Positions 34,255-44,134 of a DNA stretch of 64,000 nt are shown piece after piece. The DNA comes from Agaribacterium sp. ZY112 (GTDB taxonomy: Bacteria > Pseudomonadota > Gammaproteobacteria > Pseudomonadales > Cellvibrionaceae). Each line of letters begins with the position of its first letter. Position 1 is the stretch's first letter. The position numbers and the translations under genes are program-made. Below the pieces are notes generated by a model that saw nothing but the letters and a program-made list of their open reading frames with translations, did no database searches and was not told the DNA's origin. The stretch covers positions 1,488,001 to 1,552,000 of the forward strand of contig NZ_CP166840.1 in the NCBI RefSeq assembly GCF_041346925.1, read 5' to 3'.

Positions 34255-36579
34255 TCACTGAAGTTGAGCTCGTTTTTCCTTAATTAATTGCAGGACTTTG
34301 TCATTGTCGAAGTTATCAAAAGCGCGGCTTAGCTCTTCTGTAAAACCCTGATACGGTGTGTTTTTACATTGTCCAACTAAGGTTTCTATACCACTCATGG
34401 CCTTGGCTAGATCAAACTGTAGGTGTTTCTCTATATCTTCAAGCAACCTAATCATGGGGCCGCTATTGTCGTTTAGTGGACACGAGGGCGCTTGAGTTTC
34501 ATTCATGCTGTCATAAAGCAGTATAGTTTGTGCTTGTTTAAGTTTTAGAATTTCTTCTCTGAATGTGTCGAGTCGTTGTTTGGCCGCCTCTGGGTTTTTA
34601 TCCTTAAGATCTTGCTCTATATGGCCAGCACATAGGCTGAGTGTGTCGGCACCTAAATTGGCTCCAGAGCCTTTAAGTTGATGAGCTAAGCGTTCGGCGT
34701 CTTCCCACTGCGCTTGTTCAAGAAAGGTTTGCATGCGCTCATCAGCATCGGTGTTGTTGTTAATGAACGATATCAGCAGTTTTTTAAGCCTGTCCCAATT
34801 TCCTCGTAAACGCTTAACGGCATCTTCTAAATTAAAACCGTCGAGTTCCGGTAGGCTTGTGCTTTCATTGTGACTGTGGTCGTGCTCACTGTGTTCTATG
34901 GCTTCTACCTTTAATAGTTGGGCGAGTTCACTCATGGCTTTATCTGGCTCTATGGGTTTGGTGAGGTGGGCGTTCATGCCGGCGTCAAAACTTTTTTTGC
35001 GGTCTTCTTGCATGACGTGGGCGGTCATAGCGACGATGGGCAATTGTTGGTATTCGCTGCCTAAAGCTCGAATGGCTTTGGCTGCGCTTAAACCGTCCAT
35101 ATGTGGCATTTGAATGTCCATCATCACAACATCAACGTCTAGGTGTTGAACCATCTCTAATGCATCTAGGCCGCTAATACCTATTTCTACCTGAAAACCA
35201 ACACTTTCAAACAGCTCTTTTGCGACTTGCAGGTTGACGTAATTATCGTCAATCACAAGTAAGCGCTTTCCAATAAAACTGTAGTGAAGTTTTTCTTGCT
35301 CTTTGAATTCAATTTGCTTGCCGGTTAAACACTGGTAAAGCTCGTTATGGCAAACGGGCTTGCAGAGGTGTTTCAGTTGGCGCTTGTCACTTTGTTCATT
35401 GTCTTGGTAGCGGCTTATATTGACGACATTGATATTAGTGAGCTTGATGTTATTAAGTTCAGCGAGGCATTTATCCAATGCCGTCATATCATCATGATCG
35501 AGTAATATTAGATGGTGATGTGCAACAAGTCCGGGCCGTAGCTTAAGCTCTGCCAGTGAATTCAGTACCATAAAGTCTTGGCAGCCAAGCATGGTAAAGC
35601 AGCGTTGGTAGAAGGCTCGGCGCCCGACACTGAGGCTGACAAAAACGATGATGCTCTTGTGTAGGTATTTGCCATACAGTGAGCAAAAACTGGTTTTATC
35701 AATGAACTCTATGGGGAGGTCAAAATAAAACGTGGAGCCTTGCTTAGGTTGGGATTTTATCTCTATGCGTGAGCCGAACTGGCGTACAAGTTTAGCGCTG
35801 ATGCTTAAACCTAGGCCGGTGCCGCCATATTGGCGTGTGGTTGAACTATCAGCTTGGCCAAAAGCTTTAAAAATACGTTGTTGCTGCTGCTCATTTAGAC
35901 CAATGCCGGTGTCGTTTACAAAAATACGGATGCTTTTGTCATCATTGAGTTGAGCACCAATAGTGACTTCGCCTTGCTCAGTAAATTTGATGGCGTTATT
36001 GATTAGGTTGCCTACCACTTGCTTAATGCGTGTGACATCACCTTTCACTCGCATGGGCAGGTTGGGGTCCAAGGCGGAGATAATATCGAGGCCTTTGACG
36101 TGCGCATTGGAGGCAAAGCTGTGTACGACATCTTCCAGTGATGTATAGAGGTTGAACTCGGCGTTCTCTAGTTCTAGTTCAATACTATCGAGCTTAGAAA
36201 ACTCAAGAATATTGTTGATGATAGAAACAAGTAACTCGCCGCTTTCCATGGCGGTATTAATTAACTTCTTACTTTTTGTTTCGTCCTGACAGTTTTGTAG
36301 AGCTCGAAGCATGCCAAGCACCCCGTTCATTGGCGTGCGTATCTCGTGGCTCATGTTCGCTAGGAACAGGCTTTTGGTTTTGGCGCTGGCCAAGGCTTCG
36401 TCACGGGTCTCTTCAAGCTCTTGAGTGCGCGCTTGTACTTGAGCCTCTAAGGAGTCGGCTAGTTTCTCTTGGGCGAGCTTAGCCTTACCCAATTCGAGCG
36501 TATTCTGCTCCAACTGGGTTTCGAGTTGTTGGCACCTTTTAAGTGCCTGCGCGAGTTGCTTTTCTAGCTCGCTGCTCAC
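34255..36579 (-). CDS. Hybrid sensor histidine kinase (HisKA-HATPase-REC-HPt)
   Basis: 774 residues, no membrane span. N-terminal coiled coil (1-60), HisKA with the His in FLANMSHEIRTPMNGVLGML (about 80), HATPase (N box GNLINNAIKFTE, G1 VNDTGIGL, G2 GGTGLGLSI), a degenerate second receiver-like region, then a receiver with Asp in DVDVVMMDIQMPHMDG. An HPt domain follows with His in AERLAHQLKGSGANLGA, and a C-terminal helical tail. This is a full phosphorelay in one protein, probably feeding the receiver at 33108-34244. There is no sensory domain, so input may come through partners. Confidence 0.9.
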   Translation of the reverse strand: MSSELEKQLAQALKRCQQLETQLEQNTLELGKAKLAQEKLADSLEAQVQARTQELEETRDEALASAKTKSLFLANMSHEIRTPMNGVLGMLRALQNCQDETKSKKLINTAMESGELLVSIINNILEFSKLDSIELELENAEFNLYTSLEDVVHSFASNAHVKGLDIISALDPNLPMRVKGDVTRIKQVVGNLINNAIKFTEQGEVTIGAQLNDDKSIRIFVNDTGIGLNEQQQQRIFKAFGQADSSTTRQYGGTGLGLSISAKLVRQFGSRIEIKSQPKQGSTFYFDLPIEFIDKTSFCSLYGKYLHKSIIVFVSLSVGRRAFYQRCFTMLGCQDFMVLNSLAELKLRPGLVAHHHLILLDHDDMTALDKCLAELNNIKLTNINVVNISRYQDNEQSDKRQLKHLCKPVCHNELYQCLTGKQIEFKEQEKLHYSFIGKRLLVIDDNYVNLQVAKELFESVGFQVEIGISGLDALEMVQHLDVDVVMMDIQMPHMDGLSAAKAIRALGSEYQQLPIVAMTAHVMQEDRKKSFDAGMNAHLTKPIEPDKAMSELAQLLKVEAIEHSEHDHSHNESTSLPELDGFNLEDAVKRLRGNWDRLKKLLISFINNNTDADERMQTFLEQAQWEDAERLAHQLKGSGANLGADTLSLCAGHIEQDLKDKNPEAAKQRLDTFREEILKLKQAQTILLYDSMNETQAPSCPLNDNSGPMIRLLEDIEKHLQFDLAKAMSGIETLVGQCKNTPYQGFTEELSRAFDNFDNDKVLQLIKEKRAQLQ

Positions 36580-36680
36580 TTACACCTCGGTGATCACTAA
36601 AGAGGGCAGTGGGCCTGATAGAGAGCCGTACATGGCAGTGTCTCATGGATAAAGTGAAGTCAATAACCATCGCTTCGCTG

Positions 36681-36704
36681 TGGCTTCTATGAGTATAGAA
36701 GCCA
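36681..36704. terminator. Perfect hairpin downstream of the AGCS transporter gene
   Basis: 10-bp stem TGGCTTCTAT/ATAGAAGCCA with loop GAGT, 57 bases beyond the transporter stop codon. No T-run on the minus strand, so termination is only likely. Confidence 0.5.
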
Positions 36705-36760
36705 TTTGCCATGAAATAGGGGAATTTATTCGCTTGCAGTAGGGGGGGGCTTGGCGGGTT

Positions 36761-38311
36761 TTAGTCGCTGTTCTTTTGCCCCATACGCTGTTTGTATTCT
36801 TGCACCTCTTTACGTACAACTGGTGCTAAGAGATAGAGGCCTGCGATATTGAAGAGGCTCATTAAAAACACCATAGAGTCAGAGAAGGTGATGACATTAC
36901 CAAGACTGGCCATGGCCCCAAGGATGATGAACAAACAGAACAGCACCTTAAAGCTATAGGTAGCGATAGCGCTACGGCCAAATAGGAAACCCCAGCTAAT
37001 CGAGCCGTAATAAGACCAGCTCAGCATGGTCGAGATGGCAAAGAGCACCACGGCAATTGCTAAAATGACTTCGAACCAAGGGAAGACAGAGGAGAAAGCC
37101 GAAGCCGTTAATGCAACACCGCTGAGCTCGTTTGCGTTATTAAGGCTGCCGGTAATAATGATGACCAAAGCCGTCATGGTGCAAATCACGACGGTATCGA
37201 TAAATGGTTCAAGCAGGGCGACAAAACCTTCGGTAGCCGGTTCTTTGGTTTTAACAGCGCTGTGAGCTATCGCCGCGGAACCAAAACCGGCTTCGTTTGA
37301 AAAACCTGCGCGCTGAAAGCCTTGAATCATCGCGCCAATAAAACCACCCACAACGCCTTCTGGTGAAAAGGCGCCCTTAATGATCAAAGCAAATGCATCG
37401 GGGATATGAGTGAAATTACTTAAGAGAATCACAACGGCCGTGATGACGTAGATACTGGCCATTAAAGGTACGAGTTTGGCAGTAACTTTGGCGATAGAGC
37501 GAATGCCACCAATAATGACAAAACCCACCAAGATTGCGATCACCAGCCCAAAGAGCCAGCCTTTTCCTGCCAATGGACTAGTTTCACCACCTGTGGCTTG
37601 TAAGGTCATGGCAAAGGCTTGGTTCGATTGAAACATATTGCCAGCCCCTATTGAGCCGCCTATACAACAAATGGCAAAAAAGAAGGCTAATACTTTACCT
37701 AAGTTGGGTAAGTTGCGCTCGGCAAGGCCTGTAGTTAAATAATATTTGGGGCCGCCGCTAATAGAGCCATCGCTGTGGTACATACGGTATTTAACACCCA
37801 AGGTACACTCCGCAAACTTTGAACTCATGCCCAATAAGCCCGCGAGTATCATCCAGAAGGTTGCACCGGGGCCGCCTAAAGAAATGGCGACAGCGACACC
37901 GGCAATATTACCTAGGCCAACGGTACCGGAAAGCGCGGTGGTTAAAGCTTGGAAATGGCTGACTTCACCAGGGCTATGAGGGTCGGCGTATTTACCACGA
38001 ACAAGATCAATGGCGTGTTTAAAGCCCCAGAAACTAACAAAACGTAAATAAAAGGTGAAAAACAGTGCACCGGCAATTAACCAAATAACAATCCAGCGGA
38101 TTTTTATCGTCTCGGTAACAGGGATTTCGTAAAAGACTTTGCCGGCTATCCAGTTACTTATCGGCGCAACAGCTTGGTCAGCGCAGTAGTCTATGCCTTG
38201 GCCTTCAACATCCAGACACTGGCTAAAGCTCTGGCTGGTTTCGGCAAGGCTGGAACTTGAAAATAGCAAGCTTGCGCCGAGAATAAGCGCAATACGAATA
38301 AGATAAGACAT
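36761..38311 (-). CDS. Amino-acid:sodium symporter, AGCS family
   Basis: 516 residues. An N-terminal hydrophobic segment ([23 protein letters not shown]) reads like a signal or first span. The AGCS signature regions follow: [49 protein letters not shown] and [19 protein letters not shown]. The family moves alanine or glycine with Na+ or H+ (related to E. coli YaaJ/DagA). About ten spans are visible and the C-terminus is charged. Confidence 0.9.
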   Translation of the reverse strand: MSYLIRIALILGASLLFSSSSLAETSQSFSQCLDVEGQGIDYCADQAVAPISNWIAGKVFYEIPVTETIKIRWIVIWLIAGALFFTFYLRFVSFWGFKHAIDLVRGKYADPHSPGEVSHFQALTTALSGTVGLGNIAGVAVAISLGGPGATFWMILAGLLGMSSKFAECTLGVKYRMYHSDGSISGGPKYYLTTGLAERNLPNLGKVLAFFFAICCIGGSIGAGNMFQSNQAFAMTLQATGGETSPLAGKGWLFGLVIAILVGFVIIGGIRSIAKVTAKLVPLMASIYVITAVVILLSNFTHIPDAFALIIKGAFSPEGVVGGFIGAMIQGFQRAGFSNEAGFGSAAIAHSAVKTKEPATEGFVALLEPFIDTVVICTMTALVIIITGSLNNANELSGVALTASAFSSVFPWFEVILAIAVVLFAISTMLSWSYYGSISWGFLFGRSAIATYSFKVLFCLFIILGAMASLGNVITFSDSMVFLMSLFNIAGLYLLAPVVRKEVQEYKQRMGQKNSD

Positions 38312-38493
38312 GAGTTCCCCGTGGTAAAGTTATGGCTGAGTGACAGCTTCTTATTTGAGGTGCCAGCTTATATGTTTTTTATACATAGAGCGTGCCACGG
38401 GCAGGGATTGTAGCGCTTTGAGTTGAGAAAATCTTTGCAGCCTAGAAAAACTGCAAAGATGTCTTTATTCGTAACTAGCGTTTAATTGTAAAT

Positions 38494-39762
38494 CTATTGC
38501 CAATAATATTCTGCAGCATCACCAAGTTTGCGTTCGATTTCTAATAAACGATTGTATTTCACCAAGCGCTCACCTCGACTGGCGGAGCCAGTTTTTAAGT
38601 GGCCACTGTCCATGGCTACAGCAAAGTCAGCTAAGAAACTATCTTCGGTTTCGCCTGAGCGGTGGGAGTGGAATGCTCGCCAACCTGCATTTCTACACAA
38701 GCGAACCGCGCTGGCGGCTTCACTGACGGTGCCTATTTGGTTAAGTTTAATCAGTGATGAGTTCGCACTGCCCTCATTAATACCGCGTTGAATGTATTTG
38801 GTATTTGTCACAAAAATATCATCACCAACAACTTCAATTTTGTCACCTAAGCGCTCAGTAAAGCTTTTAAAGCCACTCCAGTCTTTTTCTGCTAATGGGT
38901 CTTCCCAAAGAATGATGGGGTATTTATTTACCCATTCTTCACTTAAGGCAATAAGTTCTTCACTGCTCATTGGGCCACGGCCAGACCAGCGTAAATCGTA
39001 ATTACTTTCTAAGTTGGTGCAAAAAGAATTAGCTGCGCTATCTAGGCCGATGGCAATATCCTCGCCGGGCTTGTAGCCTGCGGCCTCTATGGCTTGAATA
39101 ATCATCTCAATGGCGGCTTCGTTGCTGCTGAAATTTGGAGCAAAGCCGCCTTCGTCCCCGACACTTGTGGCTAAACCGTCAGCTTTAAGTAGGGCTTTTA
39201 GTTGATGAAAGGTTTCAGCAACATAACGTAAACCTTCTGCAAAAGTGGGGGCGCCAATAGGGATGGCCATAAATTCTTGAAAATCAACGCTGTTATCCGC
39301 ATGTTCCCCGCCATTGACAATATTCATACAAGGCACAGGTAAGCGCACAGCTGCGCTGCCGCCTAAGTAATGATAAAGGGGCAAATTGCAAGACTGAGCT
39401 GCGGCACGAGCTATAGCCATAGAGCAGCCAAGGATCGCGTTGGCACCAAGTCGGGCTTTATTATCGGTGCCGTCTAGTTCGATAAGCTTCCGATCGAGAA
39501 GGGCTTGATCGAATACACTGTTGCCAATAAGTGCTGAGGCTATCTCCCCTTTGACATTGTTAACCGCAGTTTGTACGCCGAGACCGCCATAGCGTATGCC
39601 TCCATCTCTGAGCTCTACAGCTTCATTGGCGCCGGTACTAGCACCGGAAGGGACGGAGGCGAAGCTCTCACTGCCATCACTGAGTTGAATATATACTCGA
39701 ACTGTGGGGTTGCCGCGGGAGTCAAGAATTTCCTGGGCGTCGATATGCTTAATGCTACTCAT
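38494..39762 (-). CDS. eno: Enolase
   Basis: 422 residues, family length. N-terminal DAQEILDSRGNPTV; the metal and catalytic residues lie in GDEGGFAPN, KIEVVGDDIFVTN and the motif LIKLNQIGTVSEA (catalytic Lys). The substrate loop is SHRSGETEDSFLADFAVA. It dehydrates 2-phosphoglycerate to phosphoenolpyruvate in glycolysis. It stands alone here; no pyrG is beside it. Confidence 0.97.
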   Translation of the reverse strand: MSSIKHIDAQEILDSRGNPTVRVYIQLSDGSESFASVPSGASTGANEAVELRDGGIRYGGLGVQTAVNNVKGEIASALIGNSVFDQALLDRKLIELDGTDNKARLGANAILGCSMAIARAAAQSCNLPLYHYLGGSAAVRLPVPCMNIVNGGEHADNSVDFQEFMAIPIGAPTFAEGLRYVAETFHQLKALLKADGLATSVGDEGGFAPNFSSNEAAIEMIIQAIEAAGYKPGEDIAIGLDSAANSFCTNLESNYDLRWSGRGPMSSEELIALSEEWVNKYPIILWEDPLAEKDWSGFKSFTERLGDKIEVVGDDIFVTNTKYIQRGINEGSANSSLIKLNQIGTVSEAASAVRLCRNAGWRAFHSHRSGETEDSFLADFAVAMDSGHLKTGSASRGERLVKYNRLLEIERKLGDAAEYYWQ

Positions 39763-39849
39763 ACTGCTCTCCGTGCTGAATGGGTTTACAGCAGTGTAAC
39801 AGTGAGTTCTTGCAGTTTTAAGTGACGATTACTTTAGAGCATGATGCCT

Positions 39850-40329
39850 TTAGCGCGCTCGCTGCATGGCGCGCTGCATCTCGCGATTAGAGTCGCGCTC
39901 TTTTTCCACATTGCGCTTATCGTGTTGCTGCTTACCTTTGGCGATGCATATCTCGGCTTTGATCATATGGCCTTTCCAATACAGCGCGGTGCAAACCACG
40001 GTATAGCCTTTTTGATCAGCGTGAGAGGCAAGTTTGTCTATTTGTTTGCGGTGCATCAGCAGTTTGCGATAGCGCGTCGGCTCACATACAAAGTGCGTAG
40101 ATGCGGTTGGCAGCGGCTGGATTTGTGTATTCAGTAAAAAGGCTTCGCCGTTTTTGAAAAACACATAGCTATCGGTTAGCTGAGCTTTGCCGGCACGGCA
40201 GCTCTTAACTTCCCAGCCTTGCAGCTCTAAGCCCGCTTCGAATTTCTCCACCAAAAAGTAATCAAAGCGCGCTTTTTTGTTCTGCGCGATATTATTACTG
40301 GGAGTTTTGCTTTTACCTTTTTTTGCCAT
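39850..40329 (-). CDS. smpB: SsrA-binding protein SmpB
   Basis: 159 residues. The OB-like core is visible as NNIAQNKKARFDYFLVEKFEAGLELQGWEVKS, with AGKAQLTDSYVFFKNGEAFLLN and the basic C-terminal tail rich in Arg and Lys. It delivers tmRNA to stalled ribosomes. The tail is thought to sit in the empty mRNA channel. The partner RNA is encoded at 19026-19413. A gene for RatA reads away from it, 94 bases off, the usual neighbour order in gammaproteobacteria. Confidence 0.95.
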   Translation of the reverse strand: MAKKGKSKTPSNNIAQNKKARFDYFLVEKFEAGLELQGWEVKSCRAGKAQLTDSYVFFKNGEAFLLNTQIQPLPTASTHFVCEPTRYRKLLMHRKQIDKLASHADQKGYTVVCTALYWKGHMIKAEICIAKGKQQHDKRNVEKERDSNREMQRAMQRAR

Positions 40330-40422
40330 GGCGCGGATTATACGGTCTTGCCGAGCACTTGTCCCCCTGTCGTTCGTGTCGTGAAGTGTTAAAATGGCGT
40401 CTTTTTTCTGAAGGTCCTCTTT

Positions 40423-40857
40423 TTGTCAACGATAGAGCGCAGCGCGCTAGTTAATTTTAGTTGTAAGCAGATGTTTGATCTCGTCAACGATTTTGAAGCT
40501 TATCCGCAGTTTATGCCTGGCTGTGTTGCCGCAGAGTTACTTGGCCAAGGTGAGAACTGGCTTGAAGCTAGGCTGCATTTAAGCCGCATGGGGGTGAAGC
40601 AAAGTTTTGCTACCCGCAATATCTTAAACGCGCCTCACTCAATGACCATAAGCCTGCTCGAAGGGCCTTTTCAGCGTTTTGAGGGGGAGTGGTTGTTTCA
40701 AGCGCTGGGTGAAAACGCCTGCAAAGTGATCTTCCGTTTAGATTTTGATGTTAAAAAAGGCCTAGCTGCTTTAGCTTTGCCTAAGTTAATGCAAGCTAGC
40801 GCTTCTGAACAAGTAGATGCTTTGTGCCGCCGCGCTAAGCAGGTCTATTTAAATTAA
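40423..40857 (+). CDS. ratA: RatA-like START/COQ10 family protein
   Basis: 144 residues from a TTG start at 40423. AAGG lies about 10 bases upstream; no ATG or GTG suits. The Coenzyme Q-binding/START fold is indicated by the motifs VNDFEAYPQFMPGC and SLLEGPFQRFEGEW, and the C-terminal helix of ALPKLMQASASEQVDALCRRA. E. coli RatA is reported to bind 50S subunits and block 70S formation; COQ10 members bind ubiquinone. The RnfH gene follows after 11 bases. Confidence 0.88.
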   Translation: MSTIERSALVNFSCKQMFDLVNDFEAYPQFMPGCVAAELLGQGENWLEARLHLSRMGVKQSFATRNILNAPHSMTISLLEGPFQRFEGEWLFQALGENACKVIFRLDFDVKKGLAALALPKLMQASASEQVDALCRRAKQVYLN

Positions 40858-40868
40858 GTGAGTACGAG

Positions 40869-41183
40869 ATGACAGATATAGAACCGATCGCTGTAGAAGT
40901 GGCTTACGCCACACCTGAAAAACAATTGATCATCGCGGTTATGGTTGAGCCGGGTACCACGGCTTACGACGCCGCTTTAAAGTCGAAAGTCTGTGAGGAA
41001 TTTCCAGAGATAGATTTGGAAAGTGCGAAATTTGGTCTCTTTGGCCAGGCTTTAGGCTCTAAAGGCTTAGCCGCTGCTCGTGAATACGTATTGCAAGAAG
41101 GCGACAGAATTGAAATCTATCGTCCCTTAATTGCCGACCCTAAAGAAGTGCGCCGCAAACGTGCAGCGGCTAAAAAGGCTTAG
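40869..41183 (+). CDS. rnfH: RnfH family protein
   Basis: 104 residues with a ubiquitin-like beta-grasp pattern: VEVAYATPEKQLIIAVMVEPGTTAYDAAL, FGLFGQALGSKGLAAAREYVLQEGDRIEIYRPLIADPKEVRRKRA. The family usually lies after ratA (formerly called RatB in that setting). Its function is not settled. It shares an operon with ratA. Confidence 0.9.
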   Translation: MTDIEPIAVEVAYATPEKQLIIAVMVEPGTTAYDAALKSKVCEEFPEIDLESAKFGLFGQALGSKGLAAAREYVLQEGDRIEIYRPLIADPKEVRRKRAAAKKA

Positions 41184-41401
41184 CCTGCTGTATCCATGTT
41201 ATGAAGCAATTGCTGCTTGATACTCGGCTTAGCGCCGTTTTATTTCATTCCTTTTAAACGCTTTGTCAGGTCGATCAGTGTTTTCTGAGTTCGTTAATTG
41301 ATCTGCTTGTTTGTATTGTTTTTACTCATATTTTACACTGCGACCTTGGTTGAAAATATTAAAAAACATTGTAATAACAATAAGATAGGGATTGTCCTTG
41401 C

Positions 41402-42682
41402 ATGAATTTACGTAATGTTTTGCTGAGCTGGACTTTCATTGCTCTTACGGCTTGTGGCGGCTCGAGTGAGGAAAAAACAGCTGAAACCGCACTGGTTGAG
41501 GCTAGTCCTTCACCGCAAGTGAGCTCTTCTCCAGATTTAGGTTTGCTTGTTAAACCCTACGAGGGAAACACTAAGCGAGCTGTACTTACAGAAGATAATC
41601 TCGAGTTACTAACTAGTGCTGCCATGTTGGCTTATCGCGATGTGGAATTACTTAAAGAGATGATTCTTGCCACGACCCATCCAGTTTTAATCTCGTCCTT
41701 GGTTGAAAGTAATGAATCCCTAGCTTGCCCTGGTGGAGGCTCTATGGATGTAGTGCAAGCACCGGAACTCGAAGCCAGAGACGATAGGCTAGATTTAATT
41801 GCCGACTCGGACGTAATTTACCTTCCTGTCGACAGTAGTGAAGTTGAGCTGGAGTTTTCTAACTGTATTCTTGCTCAAGGGCTTCAATTAGAAGAAGGGG
41901 ATAGGCTGGATGGTCGTCTTAATATCACCTGGGGTAGTGTTGAGCTAGTAACTCAAAGAGGGAGTTGGTGGTTTAGTACCGGTAGTTATTATGAGTATTT
42001 GGAGTCAACGTTTGTTTCCGAGCTGCAGTTAAATCAAGAAGATCTGTTTTTTGAAAAGCGCTGTTCTGGCTGGTGTGTATATAAATCCTATTTAAATTTT
42101 GGTGAGCAGTTTTATTATCGAAGCCTGTCCCCTTTTGGCGTAATTGCAGTTGATGAGCTTTTACCTACGGATCCTAGTCAAAGTCTAAGATCGAGAACGG
42201 ATATTAGCACTTGGGATGAAGATATCAGCAGTGAAGGTGAAGGCGGTGACGACCTTCCTGTTTCTAGTACTCCTGCGTATGTCGATTTACAGCTCTATCA
42301 TCCCGAATTTGGTTTTATTGATGTCATGTGGCGCTCAATGGTGAAGGGCTATATTCTCGATGAGCAGGGAGGAGCGTTAGCAAGCTATTCAGCTAGCCCT
42401 CTCGATATGATGACAAGCGTTGAGGAGCCTGAGTGGGAGCCCGGTACAGGGGATTGTGACCTAGAACAAAATACTGAAGATTCGGAAATTAGTTGGTGTA
42501 GCATGTGGCGTTACGCGGATGCTGATGATTTAGCGACCTCTAGAGTGGGATATGACTCAAATGGTAATTTAGTTTTTACTGCGCCGGGTATCGACGAAGA
42601 ACTTGCTGATGTAAATGAATATCTCGTCAAGTTTAACAGTGAGACTTATACCTTCGATCTTCCTTTTGATATTAACCGCTAA
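41402..42682 (+). CDS. Lipoprotein of unknown function
   Basis: 426 residues with a lipoprotein signal (MNLRNVLLSWTFIALTAC, Cys18). The mature protein starts with an acidic/Ser/Pro linker and then is mostly strand-rich, with six or more Cys (for example ESLACPGG, FSNCIL, CSGWC, GDCDLEQ). Acidic throughout. No domain recognised; a surface-exposed disulfide-bonded protein is likely. A terminator follows. Confidence 0.7.
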   Translation: MNLRNVLLSWTFIALTACGGSSEEKTAETALVEASPSPQVSSSPDLGLLVKPYEGNTKRAVLTEDNLELLTSAAMLAYRDVELLKEMILATTHPVLISSLVESNESLACPGGGSMDVVQAPELEARDDRLDLIADSDVIYLPVDSSEVELEFSNCILAQGLQLEEGDRLDGRLNITWGSVELVTQRGSWWFSTGSYYEYLESTFVSELQLNQEDLFFEKRCSGWCVYKSYLNFGEQFYYRSLSPFGVIAVDELLPTDPSQSLRSRTDISTWDEDISSEGEGGDDLPVSSTPAYVDLQLYHPEFGFIDVMWRSMVKGYILDEQGGALASYSASPLDMMTSVEEPEWEPGTGDCDLEQNTEDSEISWCSMWRYADADDLATSRVGYDSNGNLVFTAPGIDEELADVNEYLVKFNSETYTFDLPFDINR

Positions 42683-42705
42683 CTTAATAGTGGAAGGTCG
42701 ATCTT

Positions 42706-42731
42706 AAGGCGGCTCTTTGCAGAGCTGCCTT
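42706..42731 (+). terminator. Rho-independent terminator of the lipoprotein gene
   Basis: Stem AAGGCGGCTCT/AGAGCTGCCTT with one G-T pair and loop TTGC, followed on the plus strand by GTCTTTCTTT. 23 bases after the stop codon. Confidence 0.75.
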
Positions 42732-42745
42732 GTCTTTCTTTGGTT

Positions 42746-44008
42746 TTAAAGCCTTTCGTCAATAAGCGAAATCAGCCTGGCTTGAGCGCCGCGATTTTTT
42801 TCTGCTACAGCTTTTGCTGCACTACCGCGTTTTTTTGCTTCACTTTTATCGAGTAACAATGGCTCAGCTTTCTCGCTTAATTCTACGCTGTTTTTAACCA
42901 GCTGCAGCCCGCCACTTTCAATCAGCTCATCGGCAACTTGCTGGAAATTAAAGGTACTTGGTCCTGCAAAAATTGGTAAAGACCATGCAGCAGCTTCAAT
43001 GTAATTGTGGCCGCCATTTTCGACTAATGAGCCCCCAATAAACGCATAGTCAGATGCACCGAGCATCAGCAGCAGCTCACCCATGGTGTCACCCAGCAAG
43101 ATATCGCAATTCTTTAGCTCTTTATTGTCACTGCGGCGCAAGCAATTAAATCCGCTTGCTTGGCAGAGTTTGTAAACGTCGTTAAAGCGCTCGGGGTGCC
43201 GTGGCACAAGAATTAAACGCAAGCTTGGATATTGTTTTTTTAACGCTGAAAATGCGTCAAGTACGGGTTCGTCTTCACCTGAATGCGTGCTGGCTGCAAT
43301 AAATACCGGTTCCGCTTCAGGGCATAACTCTTTCTTTAAGGCCTGCGCCGCTTTTTGAATCTGCTCGGGGATATTTAGATCGTATTTAATGTTGCCGATG
43401 ATTTTGGCTCGCTCAGGTTTTAGGCCTAATTTAACAAAGCGGCCAGCATCGGCAGTATTCTGAATGGCCGCCAAGGTAATCTTGCTGAGCATAGAGCGGC
43501 TCATGCGTTTAACCAAACCATAACCTCGAGCGCTTTTTTGTGAAAGACGGGCATTGGCTACGATACTCGGAATGTGTCTTTTATGGCAGGCGTGAATAAG
43601 GTTGGGCCACAGTTCTGTTTCTATGCATACAAAGACTTGTGGTTGATAGCGTGTTAAGAAGGCGTTAATGCAAGGCTGTAGGTCATAAGGCAGGTAGCAA
43701 TGCAGTACGTTTTTACCAAAGTTTTTTTGTATTTGCTCTGAGCCGGTGGGGGTCATACAGGTGATCAATAGTTGATGGGAGCCCTGATCGACATAGTGTT
43801 GGATCAAACTTTTGGCTGCAATAAATTCGCCAACGCTGACGGTGTGAAACCAAAGTAAGGGCCTTTGGTCTCGCCCTTTTGTTGAGCTTATGCCTAAACG
43901 TTCGGCCCAGCGCTCTCTATAAGCGGGCGCTTTTTTACCGCGCTGCCAGAGACGCCAAAAAGCTAAGGGAAGTAGCACAAAAAAAAGTATGGAATAAAAA
44001 AAGCGCAT
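42746..44008 (-). CDS. waaA: 3-deoxy-D-manno-octulosonic acid transferase
   Basis: 420 residues, family length. A membrane-anchoring N-terminal segment (FYSILFFVLLPLAFWRLW) is followed by LLWFHTVSVGEFIAAKSLI (catalytic region), FVCIETELWPNLIHACHKR, and the C-terminal donor-binding GGSLVENGGHNYIEAAAW. It adds Kdo to lipid A at the inner leaflet of the inner membrane. It lies 126 bases after msbA on the same strand. Confidence 0.95.
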   Translation of the reverse strand: MRFFYSILFFVLLPLAFWRLWQRGKKAPAYRERWAERLGISSTKGRDQRPLLWFHTVSVGEFIAAKSLIQHYVDQGSHQLLITCMTPTGSEQIQKNFGKNVLHCYLPYDLQPCINAFLTRYQPQVFVCIETELWPNLIHACHKRHIPSIVANARLSQKSARGYGLVKRMSRSMLSKITLAAIQNTADAGRFVKLGLKPERAKIIGNIKYDLNIPEQIQKAAQALKKELCPEAEPVFIAASTHSGEDEPVLDAFSALKKQYPSLRLILVPRHPERFNDVYKLCQASGFNCLRRSDNKELKNCDILLGDTMGELLLMLGASDYAFIGGSLVENGGHNYIEAAAWSLPIFAGPSTFNFQQVADELIESGGLQLVKNSVELSEKAEPLLLDKSEAKKRGSAAKAVAEKNRGAQARLISLIDERL

Positions 44009-44134
44009 GCGTTGTATCGCTCAGGTTTGTCGCGGCTAGTGTAAAAGCTTATTTAAGCATAGCGGCTAGAGGCCCTTGTTCAATCTCTGAAAGCAGGGGC
44101 CTTTTATTATTGTTAGCAGCCGCATACCTGCGGC

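Noticed and set aside
44068..44106. Hairpin with AGGCCC...GGGCCT and T-run on the plus strand after msbA as its terminator
   Set aside because: msbA is on the minus strand, where no T-run follows; direction does not fit.
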